NCBI GenBank assembly: GCA_964456815.1
Contig: CAYWCO010000027.1
Coordinates: forward strand, 1 to 12,520
Direction: 5' to 3'
Length of the DNA: 12,520 nt
Source of the DNA: CAVTZP01 sp964456815
Lineage (GTDB): Bacteria > Chloroflexota > Dehalococcoidia > Dehalococcoidales > BS750m-G39
This document shows, piece after piece, positions 6,841 through 12,520 of this stretch. The position numbers and the translations under genes are program-made. The notes under the pieces were generated by a model. The model had not been told where the DNA came from. It did no database searches and worked only from the letters and a program-made list of their open reading frames with translations. Position 1 is the first letter of the stretch. Every line of letters starts with the position of its first letter.

Positions 6841-7917
6841 ATGGAGCAAAAGCAGTTACCCCAGATGAGGCAGGAACTAAAGCAAATCCTCAGAATGGAG
6901 CAGGCAACCCTGCTCGAGATGCCCGAGGAGGAGTTTCAAAAGCTCATTGCCGAGATAGAGAGAACCCCCCTTTTCCAAAGGCTTTACCAACAGGAAAAGG
7001 TAATCCACCGCCAGAGATTCCCCAGGACCGATATTGCCTCCAGTTTCTATCAACTCAAACCGGAGCTGGTAGCCGATAACAGCTCCCCTGATATTGAATC
7101 CCTCCTGCTCGATAAAAAGCGCATTGTTGACCGGATACAGAGGCTGGGGCGGGATAAATTCAAGCGCTATTTTCTGTTCCCCGAATCGGGGGTAAGCGAG
7201 GAAGAAATCGCCGAAGAATGTAACCTGGTTGTTTCCGAGGTTCAAAAAATCAACCGCCTCATCGATGAGTTCTCCATACTGAGCGAGTTTTATCACCCCT
7301 CGGCTTTCAGCTCGGGGGAGGTATACTATACCAAGATTGCCTCGGTAGAGAAGAATGGGGAGGACTTTATCATCGGCTATTTTTCACCCTTCCTCGCCCG
7401 GGGAAGGTATTCCATTGATTATGAAAGATTTGAGCAACTAAAGGGCAACCTCAACGAGACTGAGACTAAACAAGCCAGGCAGCTACTGCGGAAGGTGGAG
7501 CTCGTTAATACCCGCAAGGATACACTAACCCAGATACTGCAAGGCATTGTTGAACGCCAGGCACTATACCTTGAGTCTGGCGAGCTGAAGGCGCTATTGC
7601 CCTTCAGCCAGAAGGAACTAGCCAAAAAGACTGGGCTTGCCCCCAGCTCGGTAAGCCGCGCCATCAGGGGCAAAAGCATTGACACCCCCTGGGATGAGGA
7701 AGTCCCGCTCAAGCACCTTTTCCCCAGACCGAAGAGTTTCAGAAAGGAACTTCTAAGGCAGCTGCTTGAAACCGAGGAGGGGCTTCTTACTGATGAGGCA
7801 ATCAGGGCAAAGCTGGAGGAGAAATTCGGTGTTGCCATTTCCAGGCGCTCAATAGCCAACCTGAGGAAGGAACTGAAGATCCCGGCAGCGTGGAGGAGAA
7901 AACAAGCTTTAATTTAG
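6841..7917 (+). CDS. rpoN: RNA polymerase sigma-54 factor, short and divergent
   Basis: Sigma-54 directs RNA polymerase to -24/-12 promoters and needs an AAA+ activator to open them. The 358-aa protein is short for the family, which is usually about 430-500 aa. Region I is recognisable but altered (residues 8-46, ending ERTPLF where the family has ENPLL). Core-binding helices follow. The conserved block runs from TRKDTLTQILQGIVERQ (224-240) through a helix-turn-helix ending SSVSRAI (269-275), then TPWDEEVPLKHLF (282-294). The RpoN box, usually ARRTVAKYRE, is SRRSIANLRK at 334-343, followed by ELKIP. The missing length is mostly in the region II linker and core-binding part. The gene starts an operon with the kinase 11 bp downstream and the NtrC-type activator, and a consensus sigma-54 promoter lies 2.6 kb further on, so it is probably functional. 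Family identity is firm; promoter preference may differ. Confidence 0.9.
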   Translation: MEQKQLPQMRQELKQILRMEQATLLEMPEEEFQKLIAEIERTPLFQRLYQQEKVIHRQRFPRTDIASSFYQLKPELVADNSSPDIESLLLDKKRIVDRIQRLGRDKFKRYFLFPESGVSEEEIAEECNLVVSEVQKINRLIDEFSILSEFYHPSAFSSGEVYYTKIASVEKNGEDFIIGYFSPFLARGRYSIDYERFEQLKGNLNETETKQARQLLRKVELVNTRKDTLTQILQGIVERQALYLESGELKALLPFSQKELAKKTGLAPSSVSRAIRGKSIDTPWDEEVPLKHLFPRPKSFRKELLRQLLETEEGLLTDEAIRAKLEEKFGVAISRRSIANLRKELKIPAAWRRKQALI

Positions 7918-7918
7918 C

Positions 7919-7924
7919 AGAGGA
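7919..7924 (+). promoter_or_regulatory. Shine-Dalgarno that sets the histidine kinase start
   Basis: AGAGGA precedes the ATG at 7929 by 4 nt. The frame is open upstream to a GTG at 7890 inside rpoN, but that codon has no Shine-Dalgarno, so 7929 is preferred. Confidence 0.55.
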
Positions 7925-7928
7925 AATT

Positions 7929-9164
7929 ATGACCAAAAATCTCACCCCAAAGAGCACGTGGCAGCGCTGGAAGGAAAGCAGCGCCAGCAAAATCATTAAA
8001 TGGCTACCGGAGGACCAGAGTTCAAGAGGCATACGAAGTCCTCATTTCTGGATAATCGCTGCTCTAATGGCAGTCCTTACCTTCGTTTACTATGTTGACC
8101 AGACTCCCATGGTTAGTATACCGCCGTTTTACCACAGCTTTTTTACCGGCGTTCACGACATACACCGGACATTGTTTTTCATACCTATAGTCTACGCTGC
8201 TTTGGTATTCAGGGTATGGGGAAGTCTGATAACTTCGTTCGCCTTTCTCTGCGTGGTATTGCCACGTGCTTTGCTTTTCTCCCCTTACTCCGACCCGCTC
8301 GCTAGAGCTGTTCTCCTTGTCATCTTTTTGACTCTTATTGGTATACTGGTGGCGACGCAGCTTAACAGAATTGAAAGTGAAAGAAAGGCACGTGCCGAAT
8401 TAGATATAGCTTACAAGGAGCTTAGCGAATCTGAGCAACGCCTCAGAGAAAACCAGGAACAGCTAATTCAGGCTGAGAAGCTAACCTCTTTAGGCCAGCT
8501 GGCAGCCTCCGTTGCCCACGAGATTAACAATCCTCTAGCCGGTGTTCTCGTCTATACCCAGCTTCTAGCCAAGAAGATAAACAGCGACAAATTCAATAAG
8601 GAAAGTGCCACTGAATATCTAAAAAAGATGGAAACCGAGCTTACCCGCAGCAGCCGGTTAATCCGAAACCTCCTGGACTTTGCCCGGCAATCACCACCGA
8701 GGTTCTGGGAGGTGGACATTAGCGAGGTCATTAACCGGAGCTTTGAACTTGCCTCCCATTCTGCGAAGCTGCAGCACGTCCAGGTGATAAAAAAGCTTGA
8801 CCCGGCGCTGCCCAAGATTTCAGCCGACTTTGACCAGCTTCAGCAGGTCTGCACCAACCTTATTATAAACGCCATACAGGCGATGCCCGAAGGCGGCACG
8901 CTGACCATACGCACCTCAGCCGATAACGCCAACGTCAAGGTAGAGGTCCAGGACACGGGTGTCGGTATTTCCCCGGAGAATATGCGCAAGCTTTTCACCC
9001 CCTTTTTCACCACCAAGCGGGAGGTGAAAGGGGTGGGACTGGGACTGGCGGTGTCCTACGGAATAATCCAGCGCCACAACGGCAGAATAGAAGTGCAAAG
9101 TAAGGAAGGAGAAGGTACCACCTTTACCGTCTATTTACCACTGCGCCATGAAGAAGAAAACTAA
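7929..9164 (+). CDS. Membrane-bound sensor histidine kinase (NtrB/ZraS-like core)
   Basis: This transmitter kinase autophosphorylates and passes phosphate to a response regulator, most likely the NtrC-type protein whose gene it overlaps by 17 bp. From the ATG at 7929 it is 411 aa. About four membrane helices occupy residues 38-146 (near 38-57, 80-96, 98-114 and 126-146) with short loops and no sizeable extracytoplasmic domain. A charged coiled-coil (about 147-185) leads to the HisKA H-box VAHEINNPL with phospho-acceptor H197. The HATPase_c domain has an N-box (NLIINAIQAMP, 310-320), G1 box DTGVGI (342-347), the F-box segment FTPFFTTK (356-363) and G2 box GVGLGL (368-373). All catalytic boxes are intact. 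There is no PAS, GAF or HAMP domain, so the signal is probably sensed in or at the membrane, or by a partner protein. The ligand is unknown. Confidence 0.93.
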   Translation: MTKNLTPKSTWQRWKESSASKIIKWLPEDQSSRGIRSPHFWIIAALMAVLTFVYYVDQTPMVSIPPFYHSFFTGVHDIHRTLFFIPIVYAALVFRVWGSLITSFAFLCVVLPRALLFSPYSDPLARAVLLVIFLTLIGILVATQLNRIESERKARAELDIAYKELSESEQRLRENQEQLIQAEKLTSLGQLAASVAHEINNPLAGVLVYTQLLAKKINSDKFNKESATEYLKKMETELTRSSRLIRNLLDFARQSPPRFWEVDISEVINRSFELASHSAKLQHVQVIKKLDPALPKISADFDQLQQVCTNLIINAIQAMPEGGTLTIRTSADNANVKVEVQDTGVGISPENMRKLFTPFFTTKREVKGVGLGLAVSYGIIQRHNGRIEVQSKEGEGTTFTVYLPLRHEEEN

Positions 9165-10509
9165 GGTCCTCGTTGTTGACGATGAAGCCGTTATCCGCGA
9201 CTCGCTTCATGACTGGCTGAATGACGCTGGCTACGAGGTGTTTACTGCGGAAAATGGGCGCCAAGCCCTAGAGACAATTAAGCGGGAGGGGATGAGTATC
9301 GTTATTGCTGACTTGGTCATGCCGGGGATGGATGGAATCGGACTGATGAAGCAAGCCAAGGAGATATCCCCCGACATTGAGGTTATTATCATTACCGCCT
9401 ACGGAAGCATTCCCACCGCTATTACTGCAATAAGAGAGGGAGCCTATGACTACATTCAGAAGCCATTCTGCCCGGAAAGGACTGAAATATTAATTGCAAA
9501 ACTGGTGGAGCGCCAGCAGCTAATTGAGGAAAACCTCTCCCTGCACCAGAAATTGGAGGAGCGTTACCGATTTGAGAATATCATTGCCAAAAGTTCCAGA
9601 ATGCAGCAGGTGGTGGAGGCAATCAAGGTCGTGGCTACGAGCAATGCCACCGTGCTTATTACCGGCGAGACCGGCACGGGGAAGGAGCTGGTGGCGCGGG
9701 CTATCCACTCCCAGAGCCAGCGTAATGGCAAGCCCTTTGTTGCCGTCAGCTGTGCCGCCCTGCCCGAGACCCTCCTTGAGAGCGAGCTATTCGGCCATGA
9801 GAAGGGCGCCTTTACCGGGGCTTACGCTCAAAAGAAGGGGAAATTTGAAATCGCCAACCGGGGAACGCTATTCCTGGATGAAATTGGCGAGATGAGCTCC
9901 AACATCCAGGTCCACCTGCTGAGGGTGCTGGAGGAGAAGGAATTCAACAGGGTTGGCGGTAATGAGCCGATTAAGGTTGACGTACGGGTTATCTCCGCCA
10001 CCAATAGGAACATAAAAGAGGCGGTAACCAGGGGGCAATTTCGGGAAGACCTTTACTATCGGTTAAACGTGGTCAACATTGAACTGCCGCCGTTAAGAGA
10101 GCGGAAGGAAGACATTTCCCTCCTAGCCCGGCATTTTCTGAGGAAGTTTGCCCTGGAGAACAATAAAGAGGTTAGCGACTTTTCTGCCGAGGCTACCGAT
10201 TTTCTGCTGAGATATGACTGGCCGGGCAACGTCCGGGAGTTGGAAAATGCTATTGAACGAGCGGTCATACTAGCCAGAAAATCGCTAATTGAGGTTGATG
10301 ACCTGCCCCAGCAAATCCTGGTAGCTCATTCAAACCCGGTGGGGAAGAAACTGAGGCAGGTGGAGAAAAGCCATATTACCGATGTCCTGAATCAAACCAA
10401 GGGTAATTATACCGAGGCAGCCAGGGTGCTGGGCATCTCAAGAATGACCCTCTATAATAAAGCCAAGGCCTATGAAATAAATGTAAAGAAAATGGACAGA
10501 AGCCGATAG
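9148..10509 (+). CDS. NtrC-family sigma-54-dependent response regulator
   Basis: This is an enhancer-binding activator that uses ATP hydrolysis to open sigma-54 promoters. The 453-aa protein has the classical three domains. The receiver (1-120) has D11/D12, phospho-acceptor D55, T83 and K105. The AAA+ domain (about 143-375) has Walker A GETGTGKE (173-180), the sigma-54-contacting GAFTGA loop (220-225), Walker B TLFLDEIGE (240-248), sensor I ATN (284-286) and GNVREL (360-365). A Fis-type helix-turn-helix lies at about 418-441 (GNYTEAARVLGISRMTLYNK). The ATG is inside the kinase gene and has no clear Shine-Dalgarno of its own, so translation probably depends on coupling. It is the last gene of the rpoN operon, before a terminator. 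The intact GAFTGA loop confirms that it works with sigma-54. Its most obvious target is the promoter at 10570-10586. Confidence 0.96.
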   Translation: MKKKTKVLVVDDEAVIRDSLHDWLNDAGYEVFTAENGRQALETIKREGMSIVIADLVMPGMDGIGLMKQAKEISPDIEVIIITAYGSIPTAITAIREGAYDYIQKPFCPERTEILIAKLVERQQLIEENLSLHQKLEERYRFENIIAKSSRMQQVVEAIKVVATSNATVLITGETGTGKELVARAIHSQSQRNGKPFVAVSCAALPETLLESELFGHEKGAFTGAYAQKKGKFEIANRGTLFLDEIGEMSSNIQVHLLRVLEEKEFNRVGGNEPIKVDVRVISATNRNIKEAVTRGQFREDLYYRLNVVNIELPPLRERKEDISLLARHFLRKFALENNKEVSDFSAEATDFLLRYDWPGNVRELENAIERAVILARKSLIEVDDLPQQILVAHSNPVGKKLRQVEKSHITDVLNQTKGNYTEAARVLGISRMTLYNKAKAYEINVKKMDRSR

Positions 10510-10536
10510 CTAAACCTTCAGCTTAAAGTAGATAGG

Positions 10537-10571
10537 GGCTATCCTGAACACTCAGGGTAGCCTTTTCTTTT
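10537..10571 (+). terminator. Rho-independent terminator after the rpoN operon
   Basis: GGCTATCCTGA (10537-10547) pairs with TCAGGGTAGCC (10552-10562) across a 4-nt loop. This gives an 11-bp stem with one T-G wobble, followed by TTTTCTTTT. It should stop transcription from rpoN-kinase-regulator before the downstream sigma-54 promoter. The last T residues overlap the first bases of that promoter. Confidence 0.9.
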
Positions 10572-10586
10572 GGCAAGGAAATTGCA
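10570..10586 (+). promoter_or_regulatory. Sigma-54 (-24/-12) promoter for the two Cys-rich response regulators
   Basis: The sequence TTGGCAAGGAAATTGCA contains GG (10572-10573) and GC (10584-10585) separated by exactly 10 bp. The flanking bases follow the consensus TTGGCA...TTGCA. Transcription should begin near 10597, giving a leader of about 43 nt with a strong Shine-Dalgarno (AGGAGGT) before the ATG at 10640. A sigma-54 factor and its AAA+ activator are encoded directly upstream, which makes the assignment much stronger than a bare motif match. Confidence 0.88.
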
Positions 10587-10639
10587 TCTATTAAGAGTGG
10601 GAATAGTAACGCAGAGTCAGGTAATTAGGAGGTAAGGAA

Positions 10640-11635
10640 ATGAAGCCGATACTGGTAGTAGAAGATGAAGCTATCATGAGGGATTCGCTCCGAGACTGGC
10701 TTACCGACGAAGGCTACCCGGTAGAGACCGCGGAGCACGGTGAAGAGGCGTTAGAGGCAATCGGGGAGCGGGAATTCAGCCTCCTCATCCTTGACATGAG
10801 GCTGCCGGGAAAGAACGGGCTTGAGGTATTAAAGGAAGCCAAGGCGCAAAGGCCAAAAATCAAGGGGCTCATCATTACCGCTTACCCATCAGTCGAGACT
10901 GTAATGGAGGCAATGAAGTTAGGCGCCGTTGACTATCTAACCAAGCCGTTCCCGCTTGATACCCTGGAAAAGCTGATTCAGAAGACCCTGGGACCGGTTC
11001 AACTGGAGATAAAGCCGAAGGCTGCCCTCAAGGAAGCCGAAGCCAAGCCTGTGGAAAAGGCAAAGGTTGAAGAGGTTATCGCCGTTGCCCCGGAAGAAAT
11101 ACCGCTCCACCTCAAGCAGGGAAAGGAGCACTTTGACGCTGGTCGCCACGGGAAGGCACTGAGGGAATTTGAATCTATTCTCAATGTTGCCCCGGGTAAT
11201 ATTGAGACCCGCGTCTGGATTAGAAAGACAAAGCAAGCCCTAGCCGAGCCAACGACTGAGGCAGCCGGCGCTGAAGAGGCTAAACCCAAGGAGTGCCTCT
11301 GGATGAAAATGGGGCTGGTGGCTTACCGCATCTGCACCCGGGACTACGACTGCCTCACCTGCGAGTTTGACCAGACAATGCAGGAGAAAATGGCGTCCGG
11401 GGAAACCCCTGAGCTTGACCAGGCACTGGAGCGGTTCAGGGAGCTGCCAGGCAGCCAGCGGCTCTGCCGCTACGCCATAAAGGGAGATGTCTCCCACCGC
11501 ATCTGCTCCCGCCTCTTCCAGTGTGCCAACTGCGAGTTCGGGCAGATGATGGAGGATGCCCTCCAGCAGAAGCTAGCCAAGCTACAAGCGCGACGGGAGG
11601 CACTACGCAAAAAGGAGCAAAAAGCCAAAGCCTAG
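10640..11635 (+). CDS. Response regulator with TPR-like linker and double Cys-rich C-terminal module
   Basis: The 331-aa protein starts with an intact receiver domain (1-118: E8/D9, phospho-acceptor D52, T80, K102). An Ala/Lys/Glu-rich linker (about 120-153) follows, then a segment resembling one to two TPR helices (about 155-202, LKQGKEHFDAGRHGKALREF). The output region has no helix-turn-helix or enzyme motif. It has C219, then C232-x5-C238-x2-C241 within YRICTRDYDCLTCEF, then LPGSQRLCRY with C276, then a second copy C289-x5-C295-x2-C298 within HRICSRLFQCANCEF. Eight cysteines in this pattern suggest two metal or Fe-S sites, though this is not proven. A charged helix ends the protein. It follows the sigma-54 promoter with a strong Shine-Dalgarno (AGGAGGT). 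Partner and output are unknown; a protein-interaction or redox-sensing role is inferred. Confidence 0.88.
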   Translation: MKPILVVEDEAIMRDSLRDWLTDEGYPVETAEHGEEALEAIGEREFSLLILDMRLPGKNGLEVLKEAKAQRPKIKGLIITAYPSVETVMEAMKLGAVDYLTKPFPLDTLEKLIQKTLGPVQLEIKPKAALKEAEAKPVEKAKVEEVIAVAPEEIPLHLKQGKEHFDAGRHGKALREFESILNVAPGNIETRVWIRKTKQALAEPTTEAAGAEEAKPKECLWMKMGLVAYRICTRDYDCLTCEFDQTMQEKMASGETPELDQALERFRELPGSQRLCRYAIKGDVSHRICSRLFQCANCEFGQMMEDALQQKLAKLQARREALRKKEQKAKA

Positions 11636-11661
11636 CTAGAACCCCAAACCAGTGGTACTTA

Positions 11662-11701
11662 AGCAAAGGATATGCTAAACTACGGAAGCATACCCTTTGC
11701 T
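11662..11701 (+). promoter_or_regulatory. Long inverted repeat / hairpin between the two Cys-rich regulators
   Basis: AGCAAAGGATATGCT (11662-11676) and AGCATACCCTTTGCT (11687-11701) are inverted copies with 14 of 15 positions paired (one A-C mismatch) around a 10-nt loop. No T-tract follows on either strand, so it is not a standard intrinsic terminator. It ends 5 nt before the Shine-Dalgarno of the next gene. It could be an mRNA-processing or stability hairpin, a translation control element, or a DNA operator. Confidence 0.6.
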
Positions 11702-11706
11702 ATAAA

Positions 11707-11712
11707 AAGGAG
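11707..11712 (+). promoter_or_regulatory. Shine-Dalgarno that sets the start of the last response regulator
   Basis: AAGGAG lies 7 nt before the ATG at 11720. The frame also opens at an ATG at 11672, but that codon is inside the hairpin and would add a tail not expected for a receiver domain. The start at 11720 is therefore preferred. Confidence 0.7.
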
Positions 11713-11719
11713 CAAAACA

Positions 11720-12337
11720 ATGGAAGCCAAGAAGAGAAAGATTCTGCTCGTAGAAGATGAGACCGTGCTCAGGGAGGCTCTACGGGACTGGCTTACCGAG
11801 GATGGATATGACGTTGAGTGCGTTGACAGCGGCGAGAAAGCCCTGGAAAGAATCAAGAAGGAGCAGTTTGGCGCCATAGTTCTTGACCTGAGGTTGCCCG
11901 GCATTGACGGCTTGCAGGTTTTTGAGCAAGCCAAAGAGCTCAAGCCAGAGGCTAAGGGGATAATCATTACCGCCTACCCGTCAAAAGAAACGCTGGAAAA
12001 GGCGAAGAGGCTGGGACTCCTCGACTATCTGGTCAAGCCCTTTAAGCTCGAGGAGCTGGAGAAGCTAATCAGGGGGGCGCTGGGAGAGGTTGAGGAAAAA
12101 AAATTAGGCAAGGAACACGTCTGGTTAGAACTCGGCGCCGTCTCCTACCGCCTCTGCGACCGCAACTATGAATGCGGGCACTGCGCCTTTGCCCAGGACA
12201 TACAGGATAGGTTTGGAACGATAGCCGTCGTCGGCGATGACGAGATTGCCAAGCTGAAGCAACTGCCCGGCAGCCAAAGGCTATGCCGTTATGCATCAGC
12301 GCACTTTGTTGAGAAAGAGAAGCCAGCCTCAGATTAA
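11720..12337 (+). CDS. Response regulator with single Cys-rich C-terminal module
   Basis: This 205-aa paralogue of the preceding regulator has an intact receiver (residues 5-122: E12/D13, phospho-acceptor D56, T84, K106) and a very short linker. The C-terminal module has C146-x5-C152-x2-C155 within YRLCDRNYECGHCAF, then LPGSQRLCRY with C189. The spacing C155-x33-C189 is nearly the same as in the neighbour (x34), and the decapeptide LPGSQRLCRY is identical in both, so the four cysteines probably form one structural or metal-binding unit. No DNA-binding or catalytic domain is visible. Relative to the neighbour it lacks the TPR-like part and the second Cys repeat. It lies 84 bp downstream with no terminator between, so it is probably on the same sigma-54 transcript. 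Function unknown; it may be a redox-sensitive or metal-binding phospho-adaptor. Confidence 0.87.
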   Translation: MEAKKRKILLVEDETVLREALRDWLTEDGYDVECVDSGEKALERIKKEQFGAIVLDLRLPGIDGLQVFEQAKELKPEAKGIIITAYPSKETLEKAKRLGLLDYLVKPFKLEELEKLIRGALGEVEEKKLGKEHVWLELGAVSYRLCDRNYECGHCAFAQDIQDRFGTIAVVGDDEIAKLKQLPGSQRLCRYASAHFVEKEKPASD

Positions 12338-12346
12338 GCCTTGTCT

Positions 12347-12520
12347 CTAACGTTTACCATTAGAGAAATCTGTAAGCTTATCCGCCAGGTCCTTTTGCCC
12401 CATAGCCAGGGTCAGGTCGCTGCGCGTTCTCTCCAGCACCCCACGAACCATGTCAGTAGTACGGCGTAGACCACCGGTTATGGCATCGGGGAAGTCCATA
12501 GTAACCAGGGTATTGTAGAT
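12347..12520 (-). CDS. Translin-family protein, C-terminal end (runs off the window)
   Basis: The last 57 codons of a minus-strand gene enter from the right edge and end at TAG (12349-12347). The visible part includes LVTMDFPDAITGGLRRTTD and then VLERTRSDLTLAM, which fits the C-terminal helices of translin-like proteins of archaea and some bacteria (pattern: T-x-D-x-P-D-A, G-L-R-R, D-x-x-R, E-R-T-R-x-D-L-T). Eukaryotic translin/TRAX proteins bind and cut RNA or single-stranded nucleic acid; the role in prokaryotes is unclear. The gene converges on the preceding response regulator with 9 bp between the stops and no obvious terminator. The start and most of the protein are outside the window, so the family call rests on this short segment. 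Confidence 0.72.
   Translation of the reverse strand: MYNTLVTMDFPDAITGGLRRTTDMVRGVLERTRSDLTLAMGQKDLADKLTDFSNGKR

Noticed and set aside
11672..11719. Earlier ATG for the last response regulator
   Set aside because: It lies inside the hairpin and adds 16 residues ahead of a normal receiver start; the ATG at 11720 has a well-placed AAGGAG.
1..12520. CRISPR array, tRNA, rRNA, insertion sequence or attachment site
   Set aside because: No regularly spaced repeats, cloverleaf sequences, transposase-like proteins or terminal inverted repeats were seen.

Overview
This 12.5 kb window reads as a bacterial chromosome segment from a strict anaerobe. The lineage is most likely Chloroflexota, class Dehalococcoidia or a relative. 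That rests on an archaeal-type single-chain glycyl-tRNA synthetase, a translin-family gene and a complete HdrABC set with moderate GC. It is an inference from gene content, not a database match. There are ten genes: five on the minus strand (about 34-6666), five on the plus strand (6841-12337, counting rpoN, a kinase and three response regulators), and an eleventh, partial translin-family gene entering from the right edge on the minus strand.

Left half (minus strand, read right to left): hdrA, hdrC, hdrB, a small DUF1648-like membrane protein and glyS form one tight operon with gaps of 15, -4, 12 and -8 bp. HdrA is 1113 aa because a complete GltD/NfnB-type NAD(P)H:FAD module is inserted in it, between the first and second ferredoxin-like motifs of the HdrA core. 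The complex therefore probably exchanges electrons with NAD(P)H as well as with ferredoxin and a disulfide-type substrate. Two sigma-70-like promoter candidates lie upstream of hdrA.

The 174 bp between the divergent hdrA and rpoN genes also holds a near-consensus sigma-70 promoter for rpoN and copies of an 8-bp repeat placed around the hdrA promoter.

Right half (plus strand): rpoN (a short, divergent sigma-54), a membrane histidine kinase and an NtrC-class activator form a second operon that ends at a clear intrinsic terminator. Directly behind the terminator T-tract is a textbook -24/-12 sigma-54 promoter (GG-N10-GC). It drives two further receiver-domain proteins whose outputs are not DNA-binding domains but shared cysteine modules (C-x5-C-x2-C followed about 34 residues later by LCRY). 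The layout looks like a self-contained relay: sigma-54, kinase and activator made from a housekeeping promoter, which then switch on two Cys-rich receiver proteins. Its position beside HdrABC suggests, without proving, a redox or energy-state control system. The translin-like gene converges on the last response regulator with only 9 bp between them.

No rRNA, tRNA, insertion sequence or CRISPR array was seen.
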